The position numbers were made by a program, and so were the translations under genes. 64,000 nucleotides of DNA from Paracoccus sulfuroxidans. GTDB taxonomy: Bacteria; Pseudomonadota; Alphaproteobacteria; Rhodobacterales; Rhodobacteraceae. This document shows, piece by piece, positions 9,026 through 18,215 of the stretch; the stretch's first letter is position 1; every line of letters starts with the position of its first letter. The DNA is taken from positions 124,001 to 188,000 of the forward strand of contig NZ_VLKU01000008.1 in assembly GCF_007830335.1 (NCBI RefSeq), in the 5' to 3' direction. Below the pieces are notes generated by a model. It was not told where the DNA came from. It saw only the letters and a list, made by a program, of their open reading frames with translations, and did not search any database.

Positions 9026-9559
9026 TCATTTCACCAGCGCGCCGTTGAAGTGGTCCAGCCGCTGGCGGAAGACGGTTCCATCGGCCGAGGTCGCCGTCAG
9101 ATGGATGATCCAGGCCCCCGCCCCCAGCTGCAAAGGCGCGCGGAAGACGCCGCCCTCATAGGTCATCTGCGGGGTCTGATCCTCACGCACATGGGTTGGG
9201 CGGCCGATCACCACCTCCAGCGATTGCACCGGCGCGGGTCGCCCCTCGGCATCGCGGATCACCACGCTCAGCATCCCCCGCTCATAATCCGGGGTCGCCG
9301 TCCAGCCAAGCGCCTCCTGCTTCAAGCGGTCGCGGTCGAAGGTCTGAGAGGCCACATAGCTGTTCTTTACCTCCAGCCCCGGGAAGGTGCTGAGCGCCGA
9401 ATAGGCCATCATCACGTTCACCATGATGATGACCCCGAACATGCCCACGCTGAAGATCAGCATCGAGCGTCCGGTGAACCGGCCCACGCCCGCAAACATC
9501 AGGAAAGGCGACATGAAGATCGCGGCCACGATAAAGAGCGTGTAAATCGAGGGCATCAT
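9026..9559 (-). CDS. ccoH: cbb3 oxidase assembly protein CcoH/FixH
   Basis: 177 aa from ATG 9559. The FixH core is recognisable: FTGRSMLIFSVGMFGVIIMVNVMMAYSALSTFPGLEVKNSYVASQ, then a periplasmic beta-rich domain. Compared with most FixH proteins there is an extra hydrophobic N-terminus (residues 1-27), giving two membrane helices. CcoH interacts with the oxidase during assembly. The start follows a 19-codon bridging ORF by an ATGA overlap. An upstream in-frame ATG at 9631 inside ccoG is less likely. Confidence 0.85.
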   Translation of the reverse strand: MMPSIYTLFIVAAIFMSPFLMFAGVGRFTGRSMLIFSVGMFGVIIMVNVMMAYSALSTFPGLEVKNSYVASQTFDRDRLKQEALGWTATPDYERGMLSVVIRDAEGRPAPVQSLEVVIGRPTHVREDQTPQMTYEGGVFRAPLQLGAGAWIIHLTATSADGTVFRQRLDHFNGALVK

Positions 9560-9615
9560 GGTTTCGGCCTTTCTGTGGTCGTTTCGCAGGCATTGGGCAG
9601 GTTCGGGCGGGTCAT
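9556..9615 (-). CDS. 19-codon bridging ORF between ccoG and ccoH
   Basis: ATG 9615 overlaps the ccoG stop as TGATG and its own TGA overlaps the ccoH start as ATGA. It would encode MTRPNLPNACETTTERPKP, an unremarkable polar peptide. It may serve only to hand ribosomes from ccoG to ccoH. The two overlaps are seen directly; translation is inferred. Confidence 0.35.
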   Translation of the reverse strand: MTRPNLPNACETTTERPKP

Positions 9616-11051
9616 CAGTTGCTTTTCCCATTGAAGACGGTCGAGACCGTGCTTTCGACGCCCGCATCCGTGTCCCTGATCAGCACGCGGATGTCGCTGC
9701 GCACCCCCTTGGCCAGCGCCGAACCCGGCGCGGCTGTCAGATAGAAGCGCTGCGTATGGGTGGTGTCGGCGGGCACGGGCATCAGATCGCCCTCGACCCC
9801 TTCCAGCACCAGCTGGGCATCAGGCAGCGGCTGGCCGTCCGCGCCCTCGACGCTGACCGCGAACTGTTGCGCGGCCCCCTGCTTGTTGCGCAGGCGCAGC
9901 TCATAGGTGTTGCGGATCGCGCCATCGGACATGGTGACGTAAAGCGGATTGCGCACGGGCGTGATGTTCAGGTCAAAAGGCGAGCGCAGGAACAGCGCAA
10001 CCCCAAGCGCCACGCCGATCCCCGCCCAGAGGACGAAGTACAGCAGCGTCCGGGGGCGCAGGATATGGCGATAGGCCGGTTTCGGGGCAGCGCCCGCACG
10101 CTCGGCCTGCTCATCGCTGAGGGCAACGTAATCGATCAGCCCGCGCGGCTTGCCGATCTTGTCCATCACGTCATCGCAGGCATCGATGCAGAGCGCGCAG
10201 GTGATGCAAGCCAGTTGCTGGCCGTCGCGGATGTCGATGCCCATGGGGCAGACGTTCACGCAGGCCATGCAGTCGATGCAATCGCCGTGGCTTTGATCCT
10301 TCTGTGCTTTGCCGCGCGGCTCTCCGCGCCAGTCGCGATAGGCGACGGTCAGCGTGTCCTCGTCCATCATGGCCGCCTGAATGCGCGGCCAGGGGCAGGC
10401 GTAGATACAGATTTGCTCGCGCGCGAAACCGCCGAAGATGAAGGTCGTGGCCGTCAGGATCAGGATCGTGCTGTAGGCGATGAAGGGCGCGTGCCCCTGC
10501 AGCAGGTCTCGCATCAGGGTCGGCGCATCGGTGAAATAGAAGACCCAGGCCCCGCCGGTCATCACGGCGATCACCAGCCAGACCGACCATTTGGCCAGCC
10601 GCAGCCGCAGCTTGCGGAAATCCCAGGGCGCATTCCACAGGCGGACGCGGGCGTTGCGGTCACCCTCGATCCAGCGCTCGGTCAGGATGAAAAGATCGGT
10701 CCAGACGGTCTGCGGGCAGGCATAGCCGCACCAGACCCGACCCAGAGCCGAGGTGAAAAGGAAAAGCCCCAGGCCCGCCATGACCAGAAGACCGGCGACG
10801 AAATAGAATTCATGCGGCCAGATCTCGATCCAGAAGAAGAAGAAGCGACGCCCCGCCAGATCGACCAGCACCGCCTGATCGGGCAGGTTCGGCCCGCGGT
10901 CCCAGCGGATCCAGGGCGTGATGTAATAGATGGCCAGGGTGACGGCCATGATGATCCATTTGAGGTTTCGGTACCAGCCGTGGACCCGGCGGGGAAAGAT
11001 CGGCTCGCGTGCAGCGTACAGGCTCGGCGGGTCGATGTCGGAATTCGACAT
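9615..11051 (-). CDS. ccoG: cbb3 oxidase accessory protein CcoG/RdxA/FixG
   Basis: 478 aa polyferredoxin-like membrane protein. Membrane helices near 30-48, 82-104, 165-185, 197-217 and 340-358. Two [4Fe-4S] motifs are plain (CIDCMACVNVCP and CITCALCIDAC), with extra CGYACP and CIYACP motifs between helices. CcoG is thought to reduce Cu(II) for cbb3 assembly. The C-terminal ~130 residues form an Ig-like periplasmic domain. First gene of ccoGHIS, preceded by an FNR box at 11104-11117. Confidence 0.96.
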   Translation of the reverse strand: MSNSDIDPPSLYAAREPIFPRRVHGWYRNLKWIIMAVTLAIYYITPWIRWDRGPNLPDQAVLVDLAGRRFFFFWIEIWPHEFYFVAGLLVMAGLGLFLFTSALGRVWCGYACPQTVWTDLFILTERWIEGDRNARVRLWNAPWDFRKLRLRLAKWSVWLVIAVMTGGAWVFYFTDAPTLMRDLLQGHAPFIAYSTILILTATTFIFGGFAREQICIYACPWPRIQAAMMDEDTLTVAYRDWRGEPRGKAQKDQSHGDCIDCMACVNVCPMGIDIRDGQQLACITCALCIDACDDVMDKIGKPRGLIDYVALSDEQAERAGAAPKPAYRHILRPRTLLYFVLWAGIGVALGVALFLRSPFDLNITPVRNPLYVTMSDGAIRNTYELRLRNKQGAAQQFAVSVEGADGQPLPDAQLVLEGVEGDLMPVPADTTHTQRFYLTAAPGSALAKGVRSDIRVLIRDTDAGVESTVSTVFNGKSN

Positions 11052-11103
11052 GAGTGGCTCCTGATTGGCGCGGCCGGTCTAGCATCCGGCCGTCTGGCCC
11101 GCT

Positions 11104-11117
11104 TTGATCTGCATCAA
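11104..11117. promoter_or_regulatory. FNR box upstream of ccoGHIS
   Basis: TTGAT-CTGC-ATCAA, a perfect palindromic FNR/FnrP half-site pair. Its centre is about 59 nt before the ccoG ATG; activation from -41.5 would place the transcription start about 18 nt upstream of the gene. Confidence 0.85.
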
Positions 11118-11248
11118 CGGGCGCCCATACCCTAGGTCGGCAAATCCGGGCGCGGCATGGGCCGGAATGTCGCATGAGGGCCGATTTCGCCAGTTTTCGA
11201 CCGGCTGCGACAACCGGTCGCGCGTGCGGCGGTCAAACGAGATCTGAA

Positions 11249-11292
11249 CACCGGCCCCCTGGGAAACGCGCATACAGGACAGGGGGCCGGTG
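11249..11292. terminator. Terminator-like hairpin downstream of ccoP
   Basis: A perfect 13-bp inverted repeat, CACCGGCCCCCTG / CAGGGGGCCGGTG, with an 18-nt loop. It lies between the ccoP stop and the ccoG promoter and would separate the ccoNOQP transcript from ccoGHIS. No T-run follows. Confidence 0.6.
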
Positions 11293-11334
11293 CCTTCCCG
11301 CGCCGGTTGCTCGGCGCGGAAACCTTGTGTCGGA

Positions 11335-12372
11335 TTACTCGCCACCGCCGAGGCTGTGGACATAGCTGGTGACGGCGCGCACATCGGCGTCGGACAACCG
11401 TCCCGCCCATGCAGGCATGACGCCGAACGGACCGTCATGGACGATGCGGCGGATGTCGGCGGCGCTGCTACCGTAAAGCCAGACGGCGTCGGTCAGATCC
11501 GGCGCGCCTTGCTCGCGGTCGCCCTTGCCGTCTTCGGCGTGGCAGGCGGCGCAGTTGTCGGCGAAGACCGTGGCCCCTTCGGCCGCGAGGCCTGCGTCAT
11601 GGGGCAGCCCGCCCAGAGCCAGCACCTGCTGCACGACCTGATCGATCTGGGTCTTGTCCAGCATCTCGTCGGTGCCAAAGCGCGGCATTTCGGAATAGCG
11701 GGTCTCACCATCCTGCGGGTCGCGGATGCCATGGGCGATGGTCTGGTGGATGTCCTCGATCGAGCCCCCCCACAGCCAGTCGTTGTCCAAGAGGTTCGGA
11801 TAGCCGCGCGTGCCTGCGGCCCCTGCCCCGTGACATTGCGCACACCAGGTGCGGAAGATCGCGCCACCCGCATTGGCTGCGTAGCTGGCAAGCTCGGGGT
11901 CGGCAGCCACCTCCTCCAGCGGGGTCGCCAGCAGGCGGTCGCGGATCTCGGTGTTCTGGGTGTCGACCCGCTCGATCTCGGCCGCGACCTCGGTCCGGGC
12001 CGAATAGCCCAGAACGCCCTGCGTCACGCTGTTCCAAAGCGGAATGGCGGGATAGGCGATCACGTAGCCGATGGCAAAGACCACGGTCGCGTAGAAGGTC
12101 CAGAGCCACCAGCGCGGCAACGGGTTGTCATACTCCATGATCCCGTCCCAGCTGTGCCCGGTCGAGGGGACCTCGACCACCTCGCGCCGTCCCTTGCGGT
12201 CGCGCACGACGCGCGTCTCTTTGGGCGGCTGAGGCAGCGGCTGGCCATCCGGCCCGGTCGGAGGATGGGCCAGAATCTCGGCCTTATGCTCCGCGTCGGC
12301 GGCCTGACGCTCAAGCTCGATCCGGTTGTCCGGGTTCTGGGGACTGTCGAATTCGTCTTCTTTGCCAGCCAT
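11335..12372 (-). CDS. ccoP: cbb3 oxidase dihaem subunit CcoP
   Basis: 345 aa from ATG 12372, which overlaps the ccoQ TGA (TGATG) behind a GGAGG box. One membrane helix ([24 protein letters not shown], near residue 85) anchors two periplasmic cytochrome c domains with CAQCH and CAACH haem motifs. It passes electrons from CcoO to CcoN. The N-terminal cytoplasmic region is about 50 residues longer than in many CcoP proteins and is rich in Glu, Pro and Arg. Confidence 0.96.
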   Translation of the reverse strand: MAGKEDEFDSPQNPDNRIELERQAADAEHKAEILAHPPTGPDGQPLPQPPKETRVVRDRKGRREVVEVPSTGHSWDGIMEYDNPLPRWWLWTFYATVVFAIGYVIAYPAIPLWNSVTQGVLGYSARTEVAAEIERVDTQNTEIRDRLLATPLEEVAADPELASYAANAGGAIFRTWCAQCHGAGAAGTRGYPNLLDNDWLWGGSIEDIHQTIAHGIRDPQDGETRYSEMPRFGTDEMLDKTQIDQVVQQVLALGGLPHDAGLAAEGATVFADNCAACHAEDGKGDREQGAPDLTDAVWLYGSSAADIRRIVHDGPFGVMPAWAGRLSDADVRAVTSYVHSLGGGE

Positions 12373-12560
12373 CACTCGGCCTCCATCTTCCGCTGGGATG
12401 CGGGGTGTTTTTCATTGCGGAAGATGCTTTCCGCGGCGTCCTGATGCATGGCGCGCGATCCGGGACGCCAGGCAAACAGCAGCACCCCCAGAAAGAACAG
12501 CGTCAGCAGCAGCAGGACCCAGCTGTCGGCAAGCTGGCGAAGGAAGGTATAGGTTTCCAT
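12372..12560 (-). CDS. ccoQ: cbb3 oxidase subunit CcoQ
   Basis: 62 aa with one membrane helix (residues 13-30, [19 protein letters not shown]) and a polar tail, typical of CcoQ/FixQ, which stabilises the complex and CcoP interaction. Located 13 nt after ccoO and overlapping ccoP by one base. Confidence 0.9.
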   Translation of the reverse strand: METYTFLRQLADSWVLLLLTLFFLGVLLFAWRPGSRAMHQDAAESIFRNEKHPASQRKMEAE

Positions 12561-12573
12561 GGCTTGCCCCTTC

Positions 12574-13299
12574 CTAGCGCGTCGGATCAGGCTGGAAGGT
12601 CGAGAAGTCGACCATCGTGCCCATCACCTGCAGATAGGCGATCAGCGCGTCCATTTCCGAGATGCCGGGCCTACGGTCGAAGTTGCGCTGCTGCGCCCCC
12701 GGATAGCGCGCCTCGAGACCCGAGGCATCGGCGTCGGGGTTGGCCTGAGCGGCAAAATCGGCGCGCGCGTTCTTGATCATCTCCTCGTCGTAGGGGACGC
12801 CCACGCGGCTGTCGGCTAGAAGGCGGTCGCTCATGTTCGAGGGATCGATCTGGCGGTTCAGCAGGAAGCCGTATTTCGGCATGATCGATTCCGGCACCAC
12901 CGATTGCGGGTCGACCAGGTGGTCGATGTGCCATTCATCCGAATAGCGTCCGCCCACGCGGGCCAGATCCGGGCCGGTCCGCTTCGAACCCCATTGGAAA
13001 GGGTGGTCGTACATCGACTCGGCCGCGAGGCTGTAGTGGCCGTAGCGCGCAACCTCGTCCCGCATCGGGCGGATCATCTGGCTGTGGCAGACATAGCAGC
13101 CCTCGCGGACATAGATGTCGCGGCCCTTCAGTTCGAGCGGGGTGTAGGGGCGAACCCCTTCCACCTTCTCGATGGTGTTTTCCAGATAGAACAGCGGTGC
13201 GATCTGGATGATGCCGCCGATGGTGACGACAAGGAAGGAAAAGACCAGCAGCAGTGTCGCGTTCTTTTCAAGGATCTTGTGCTTTTCAAGAATGGCCAT
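12574..13299 (-). CDS. ccoO: cbb3 oxidase monohaem subunit CcoO
   Basis: 241 aa. N-terminal membrane anchor (residues 15-36) and a periplasmic cytochrome c domain with CYVCHS; the distal Met is probably in the MPKYGFL or SNMSDRL region. Carries electrons towards the CcoN active site. Spaced 12 nt after ccoN and 13 nt before ccoQ, so a tight operon. Confidence 0.96.
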   Translation of the reverse strand: MAILEKHKILEKNATLLLVFSFLVVTIGGIIQIAPLFYLENTIEKVEGVRPYTPLELKGRDIYVREGCYVCHSQMIRPMRDEVARYGHYSLAAESMYDHPFQWGSKRTGPDLARVGGRYSDEWHIDHLVDPQSVVPESIMPKYGFLLNRQIDPSNMSDRLLADSRVGVPYDEEMIKNARADFAAQANPDADASGLEARYPGAQQRNFDRRPGISEMDALIAYLQVMGTMVDFSTFQPDPTR

Positions 13300-13311
13300 G
13301 ATCTGTCGCCC

Positions 13312-14931
13312 TTACTCTGCCGGAACTGCGATGATGGTGGATTGCGTGCGCGGCTGGTACCGGACGGTCGCCCAGAGGTTCCAGACCATGATGACGCCGC
13401 CCAGCAGGTACAGCACGCCGCCGAAGGCGCGGGTGACGTTCATCGCGAACTTGGCCTGCACGGTGTCGGCGAAGGCGTTGACCAGGAAGCCCTGGCTGTC
13501 GACTTCGCGCCACATCAGCCCTTCCATGATGCCGGTGATCCACATCGAGGCGGCGTAGAGAACCAGCCCGATCGTCGCGAGCCAGAAGTGCCAGCTGACC
13601 AGCGAGAGCGAGTAGAGCCGCTCGCGGCCCCAGAGGCGCGGGGTCAGATAGTAAAGCGCGCCGAAGGTGATCATGCCGTTCCAGCCAAGCGCGCCGGAGT
13701 GGACGTGACCGATGGTCCAGTCGGTGTAATGCGAGAGCGAGTTCACCGCCTTGATCGACATCATCGGGCCTTCGAAGGTCGCCATGCCGTAGAAGCCGAC
13801 GGCCACCACCATCATCCGCAGGACGGGGTCGGTGCGCAGCTTGTCCCAGGCGCCCGAAAGCGTCATCAGACCGTTGATCATGCCACCCCAGGAGGGCATC
13901 CACAGCATGATCGAGAAGACCATGCCCAGCGTCGCCGCCCATTCGGGAAGCGCGGTGTAATGCAAGTGGTGCGGGCCCGCCCAGATATACATGAAGATCA
14001 GGGCCCAGAAGTGGATGATCGACAGTTTGTAGCTGTAGACCGGACGCTCGGCCTGTTTGGGGATGAAGTAATACATCATCCCAAGGAAGCCCGCCGTCAG
14101 GAAAAAGCCCACGGCGTTATGGCCGTACCACCATTGCGTCATCGCATCCTGCACGCCGCCAAACAGCTGCACCGATTTCGAGCCGAGCAGGCTGACCGGA
14201 ACCGACAGGTTGTTGACGATATGCAGCATCGCGATGGTCACGATGAAGGCCAGATAGAACCAGTTCGCGACGTAGATATGGGGCTCTTTCCGCTTCAGGA
14301 TCGTACCCAGGAACACGCCCAGATAGACGACCCAGACCACGGTCAGCCACCAGTCGGCATACCATTCGGGCTCGGCATATTCTTTCGACTGGGTGGCGCC
14401 AAGGATATAGCCCACCGCCGCTAGGACGATGAAAAGGTTATAGCCCCAGAACACGAACCAGGCGGCATTGCCGCCCCAAAGCCGCGCCGCCGAGGTCCGC
14501 TGAACCACATAGAACGAGGTCGCGATCAGCGCATTGCCCCCGAAGGCGAAGATCACCGCCGAGGTGTGCAGCTGCCGCAGCTTGCCGAAGTTCGTGTAGC
14601 CCTGCGTCAATTCGCTGAAGTTCAGCGAAGGAAAGGCAAGCTGGAACGCGATCACCACGCCCACCAGGAAGCCCACGACCCCCCAGAACGAGGTGGCGAT
14701 CACCCCGGCGCGGACGACGCCGTCCATGTATTCGGTCTCGGGATGCGGATCCAGCGCAGGCTGCGCGTTTCCGGTCTGGCGCAGCGTCCAGATGAACATC
14801 ACGGTCGAGGTCAGCATGACGATCAATGCGCTGGCCAGATAGGCCGGATCGTCCGGGCGCGCGTAATTCGCCCCGATTGCCGCCAAAAGGGCAATCAGAC
14901 CGAGTACGATCAGCTTGGTGGTATCCCACAT
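13312..14931 (-). CDS. ccoN: cbb3 oxidase catalytic subunit CcoN
   Basis: 539 aa haem-copper oxidase subunit I, C-type, with about 12 membrane helices. It reduces O2 to water at the haem b3-CuB centre and pumps protons under low oxygen. Diagnostic stretches: [23 protein letters not shown] (CuB His and the crosslinked Tyr region of cbb3 type), [15 protein letters not shown], and [16 protein letters not shown] (haem ligands). First gene of ccoNOQP. The FNR box at 15038-15051 lies 113 nt upstream. Confidence 0.98.
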   Translation of the reverse strand: MWDTTKLIVLGLIALLAAIGANYARPDDPAYLASALIVMLTSTVMFIWTLRQTGNAQPALDPHPETEYMDGVVRAGVIATSFWGVVGFLVGVVIAFQLAFPSLNFSELTQGYTNFGKLRQLHTSAVIFAFGGNALIATSFYVVQRTSAARLWGGNAAWFVFWGYNLFIVLAAVGYILGATQSKEYAEPEWYADWWLTVVWVVYLGVFLGTILKRKEPHIYVANWFYLAFIVTIAMLHIVNNLSVPVSLLGSKSVQLFGGVQDAMTQWWYGHNAVGFFLTAGFLGMMYYFIPKQAERPVYSYKLSIIHFWALIFMYIWAGPHHLHYTALPEWAATLGMVFSIMLWMPSWGGMINGLMTLSGAWDKLRTDPVLRMMVVAVGFYGMATFEGPMMSIKAVNSLSHYTDWTIGHVHSGALGWNGMITFGALYYLTPRLWGRERLYSLSLVSWHFWLATIGLVLYAASMWITGIMEGLMWREVDSQGFLVNAFADTVQAKFAMNVTRAFGGVLYLLGGVIMVWNLWATVRYQPRTQSTIIAVPAE

Positions 14932-15037
14932 GTTCTACGTTTCCCTTCGTCCTGTGCCGGAGCGGACGGATCAGCCAAGGTCGGAATGGAATCCGCCCGC
15001 CGGCACAGCCAGTTAGTCGCGGCTGAGCGACGGAACC

Positions 15038-15051
15038 TTGATCTGGGTCAA
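15038..15051. promoter_or_regulatory. FNR box in the ccoN / usp divergent region
   Basis: TTGAT-CTGG-GTCAA matches the FNR/FnrP consensus. It is 113 nt before the ccoN ATG and 132 nt before the divergent universal stress gene. Either or both promoters could use it; ccoNOQP and usp genes are known FnrP-dependent classes in Paracoccus. Confidence 0.85.
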
Positions 15052-15182
15052 ATCGTCCCGAGTTGAAATGCGGTCCAATTGTCGCACCTCGCGCGGTGCG
15101 GGTGACACCCGCATCACGGGAACCGCGCATACCCCTTAGGCGTTGACCTCTTGCCGTTGGTCCGCCTTTCAAGAAAGGAAAC

Positions 15183-16019
15183 ATGATGGGTTACAAGACG
15201 ATCCTGACAGTCGTCAGCGAACTTGATCAGGGACAGCAGCTGGATTCGGCCATTGCCATGGCGCTGCGCGAAGACGCCCATCTGGATATCTTCTGTGTCG
15301 GCGTCGATCACACGCAAAGCGGTTACTATTATCCCGGCGCCTCGGCCTATGTGTTTCAGGAATCGATCGACAAGGCGATGGCCAGCGCCGCCGATGTCGA
15401 AAACGCCGTGCGCGACCGAATGTCGCGGGAACATGTGCGCTGGTCGGTCTCATCGGCGGTCACGCAGCTGGGCGGGCTGACGACGCTGATCGGGATTCGC
15501 TCGCGCTATGCCGATCTGGTGGTGCTGGGCCGTCCCTATGGCGACACCGCCACGCGTGAGGGGGAAACGGTGACCGAGGCGGCGCTTTTCGAGGGCTCCT
15601 GCCCGGTGCTGATCGTCCCGGGCGAGCTGACCGAGCCTTTCGGCAAGCGCATCCTTGTCGCCTGGAACCAGTCCAGCGAGGCGATGGTGGCCGTGCGCCG
15701 CGCCATGCCGCTGCTGCAGGCCGCCGAAAGCGTCGAGATCACCGTGATCGACCCCTCTCCCCACGGGCCCGAACGCTCGGACCCCGGTGTCGCGCTGTGT
15801 CAGATGCTGACCCGGCAAGGGGTTAAATCCGATGTTGCGGTGCTGGCGAAAACCATGCCGCAGGTCAGCGACATGATCAACCGCCGCGCAACCGAGATCG
15901 GGGCCGACATGATCGTGATGGGGGCTTACGGGCATTCCCGCTTCCGTCAGGCGATTCTGGGCGGGGCCACGCGGAACATGCTGGAAAAGGCGAGCGTGCC
16001 GGTCTTCATGGCGCGCTGA
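15183..16019 (+). CDS. Tandem-domain universal stress protein
   Basis: 278 aa, two UspA-type domains (about 1-145 and 150-278). The C-terminal domain ends in the ATP-binding pattern G-2X-G-9X-G (GAYGHSRFRQAILGGA), the N-terminal copy is degenerate. Two adjacent ATGs (15183, 15186) follow an AAGGA box. Placement between ccoN and fnrP suggests a role in micro-aerobic or anaerobic survival; no enzymatic role is claimed. Confidence 0.9.
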   Translation: MMGYKTILTVVSELDQGQQLDSAIAMALREDAHLDIFCVGVDHTQSGYYYPGASAYVFQESIDKAMASAADVENAVRDRMSREHVRWSVSSAVTQLGGLTTLIGIRSRYADLVVLGRPYGDTATREGETVTEAALFEGSCPVLIVPGELTEPFGKRILVAWNQSSEAMVAVRRAMPLLQAAESVEITVIDPSPHGPERSDPGVALCQMLTRQGVKSDVAVLAKTMPQVSDMINRRATEIGADMIVMGAYGHSRFRQAILGGATRNMLEKASVPVFMAR

Positions 16020-16033
16020 TTGGCCCTAAAGGC

Positions 16034-16058
16034 GGCGGCCTCAGATCGGCAGGCCGCC
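16034..16058. terminator. Inverted repeat between usp and fnrP ends
   Basis: GGCGGCCT / AGGCCGCC, an 8-bp perfect stem with a 9-nt loop, overlaps the fnrP stop codon at the convergent junction with the usp gene. Possible terminator for the usp transcript; no clear T-run. Confidence 0.4.
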
Positions 16059-16790
16059 GTCGCCGTCATCCCCGCTTTCGGCCAGCATCATGTCGAAATC
16101 CGACAGGATCACCCGCCGCTTGCCTTCCAGCTGCAGCATGCCTTCGCGCTTCATGCCGTTCAGCTGGCGGCTGACCGTTTCCAGCGTCAGGCCCAGATAA
16201 TCGGCCAGCGCCTCGCGCGTCAGCGGCAGGCCGATGGTGATCTGCCCCTGCGGCTGACGCTTGCCAAGCGCCGCCTCGCGCCGCGCCAGAAACACCAGAA
16301 ACGAGGCGATCTTTTCTCGCGCCGTCTTGCGGCCCAGCAGCAGCAGCCAGTCGCGCGCGGCGTCAAGCTCGTCCAGCGTCATCTCCAGAAGACGCATGGC
16401 CAGATGCGGGGTCTGCACCATCAGGGTCTCGAACGGCTTGCGGTGGAAGCAGCACAGATGCAGGTCGCTGGTCGCGGTGACCGTATAGGTCGCGGTCTGT
16501 CTTCCCGGACGGCCCAGAAAATCGCTGGGCAGCAGCATGCCCACCATCTGGGTCCGGCCGTCCTCCATCTGCTGGGTCAGGCTGGCCATGCCGGTGATGA
16601 CCGAGGCCACGAACTCCATGGGCTCGCCCGCCCAGATGATCGTCTGCCCGGCCGAATACTTGCGATAGAACTTGGTCGATTCCAGCCGCGCCAGCTCATC
16701 GCTTTCGCAATGCGCGCAAACCGCGCGTTCGCGGATCGGGCAATCATTGCATCCCGGTTTTGTCGTGGTTCTGTCCACTAGGTTCAGCAT
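16041..16790 (-). CDS. fnrP: FNR-type oxygen-sensing regulator FnrP
   Basis: 249 aa from ATG 16790; the longer frame would start with TTG inside the FNR box. CRP/FNR family: N-terminal Cys cluster (C14, C17, C25, C28) and a further CC pair in the sensor domain provide ligands for a [4Fe-4S] cluster; cNMP-like barrel; HTH with ETVSRQLNGMKREG carrying the E--SR contacts of true FNR proteins. It would activate cco, and probably hemN and usp, when oxygen falls. An FNR box sits 8 nt upstream of its own start, implying autoregulation. Confidence 0.94.
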   Translation of the reverse strand: MLNLVDRTTTKPGCNDCPIRERAVCAHCESDELARLESTKFYRKYSAGQTIIWAGEPMEFVASVITGMASLTQQMEDGRTQMVGMLLPSDFLGRPGRQTATYTVTATSDLHLCCFHRKPFETLMVQTPHLAMRLLEMTLDELDAARDWLLLLGRKTAREKIASFLVFLARREAALGKRQPQGQITIGLPLTREALADYLGLTLETVSRQLNGMKREGMLQLEGKRRVILSDFDMMLAESGDDGDGGLPI

Positions 16791-16797
16791 GGCAAGT

Positions 16798-16811
16798 TTG
16801 ACCTGAGTCAA
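16798..16811. promoter_or_regulatory. FNR box between fnrP and hemN
   Basis: TTGAC-CTGA-GTCAA matches the FNR consensus. Its centre is about 40 nt before the hemN ATG and about 14 nt before the fnrP ATG. The first spacing fits class II activation only if hemN is transcribed almost from its start codon; the second fits repression of fnrP. Confidence 0.82.
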
Positions 16812-16844
16812 TGTTTCTGTGCATCCGTCTGTCTAGCTAATGCC

Positions 16845-18200
16845 ATGGACCAGACATCACAATTAAAGCAACTGGGACTGTTTGACGCGCGTGTACCGCG
16901 TTATACCAGTTATCCCACAGCGGCACACTTCAATAATTCCGTTTCGCAACAGGTTGTTGCGCAATGGATTAACGATATTTCCGAAGGCGCGCAGATATCG
17001 CTTTATATTCATGTGCCCTTTTGCCGCAGGCTGTGCTGGTTCTGCGCCTGCCGCACGCAGGGCACGCAAAGCGATGAGCCGGTGCGCAATTATATCGGCG
17101 TCCTTTTGCGTGAAATTGAATTGCTGGCGCGGAAATTGCCGCGCGGCGTTACTCTGTCGCGGATGCATTGGGGCGGGGGCACGCCGACGCTTCTGCCGCC
17201 CGAGGCGATCACCACGCTTTGCGACGCCGTGGCCCGGGTTCTGCCACTGTCCGAGGGTGCCGAATTCTCGGTCGAGATCGACCCGAATGAGATCGACAGC
17301 GCGCGGCTGGATGCGCTGGCGCGTGGCGGAATGACGCGGGCCTCGATCGGGGTGCAGGATTTCGATCCGAAGATTCAGGAGACGATTGGACGCATCCAGT
17401 CCTTCGAATGCACGCGCGACGCGGTCGAGATGATTCGCGACCGTGGCATCGCCAGCGTGAATGCCGATATTCTTTACGGCCTGCCCTATCAGACACCCGC
17501 CCGCATTGCCGAGACGGTGCAGCAGCTGCTGGCGCTCTCGCCCGACCGCGTCGCGCTTTACGGCTATGCGCATGTGCCCTGGATGGCCAAGCGCCAGGTG
17601 ATGATCCCCGACGACAGCCTGCCCGATCCCCACGCAAGGCTTGATCTGTTCGAGACCGCGCGGAAGCTGTTCGTCGCCGACAAATATGCGGAAATCGGCA
17701 TCGACCATTTCGCCCGGCCCGAGGATGGGCTGGCCGTCGCCCAACGCGAAGGCCGGTTGCGGCGCAATTTTCAGGGCTATACCGACGACCGGGCCGAGGT
17801 GCTGATCGGGCTTGGGGCCTCATCGATCTCTCGCTTCCCCGATGGCTATGCCCAGAATGAGGCGCAGACGCGGCTCTATGCCAGCGCCATCGGTGAGGGG
17901 CATCTGGCCACCAGCCGCGGCATCAGCCTGACGCAGGAGGACAAGTGGCGCGCCCGCGCCATCGAGGCGCTGATGTGTGATTTCCAACTTGATCTGGAGG
18001 AGATGCGCAACAGGTTCGGCCTGCAGCCCGAAGATCTGGCCGATGAGCTGCGCGCCATCGGCCAGCGTTTCAAGGGCATGGTCGAGTGGCGCAACCAGCG
18101 CCTGTCGATCCTGCCGCATGGCCGCCCGCTGACACGGATGATCGCGCAGGCACTGGACCGGCACAGCATGCCGACCACCGGCTATTCTTCGGCGATCTAG
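16845..18200 (+). CDS. hemN: Oxygen-independent coproporphyrinogen III dehydrogenase
   Basis: 451 aa radical-SAM enzyme converting coproporphyrinogen III to protoporphyrinogen IX without O2. Cluster motif C60-x3-C64-x2-C67 in HVPFCRRLCWFCAC, then the HWGGGTPT stretch and GVQDFD. The C-terminal HemN domain is complete, so this is true HemN rather than a HemW paralogue. No convincing Shine-Dalgarno precedes the ATG. Divergent from fnrP with a shared FNR box. Confidence 0.96.
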   Translation: MDQTSQLKQLGLFDARVPRYTSYPTAAHFNNSVSQQVVAQWINDISEGAQISLYIHVPFCRRLCWFCACRTQGTQSDEPVRNYIGVLLREIELLARKLPRGVTLSRMHWGGGTPTLLPPEAITTLCDAVARVLPLSEGAEFSVEIDPNEIDSARLDALARGGMTRASIGVQDFDPKIQETIGRIQSFECTRDAVEMIRDRGIASVNADILYGLPYQTPARIAETVQQLLALSPDRVALYGYAHVPWMAKRQVMIPDDSLPDPHARLDLFETARKLFVADKYAEIGIDHFARPEDGLAVAQREGRLRRNFQGYTDDRAEVLIGLGASSISRFPDGYAQNEAQTRLYASAIGEGHLATSRGISLTQEDKWRARAIEALMCDFQLDLEEMRNRFGLQPEDLADELRAIGQRFKGMVEWRNQRLSILPHGRPLTRMIAQALDRHSMPTTGYSSAI

Positions 18201-18215
18201 GCGCGGTCGCGCAGG

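Noticed and set aside
15098-15120. GCGGGTGACACCCGC palindrome upstream of the universal stress gene as a second regulator site
   Set aside because: A single short GC-rich palindrome without a second copy or known consensus is not enough; the FNR box explains regulation adequately.
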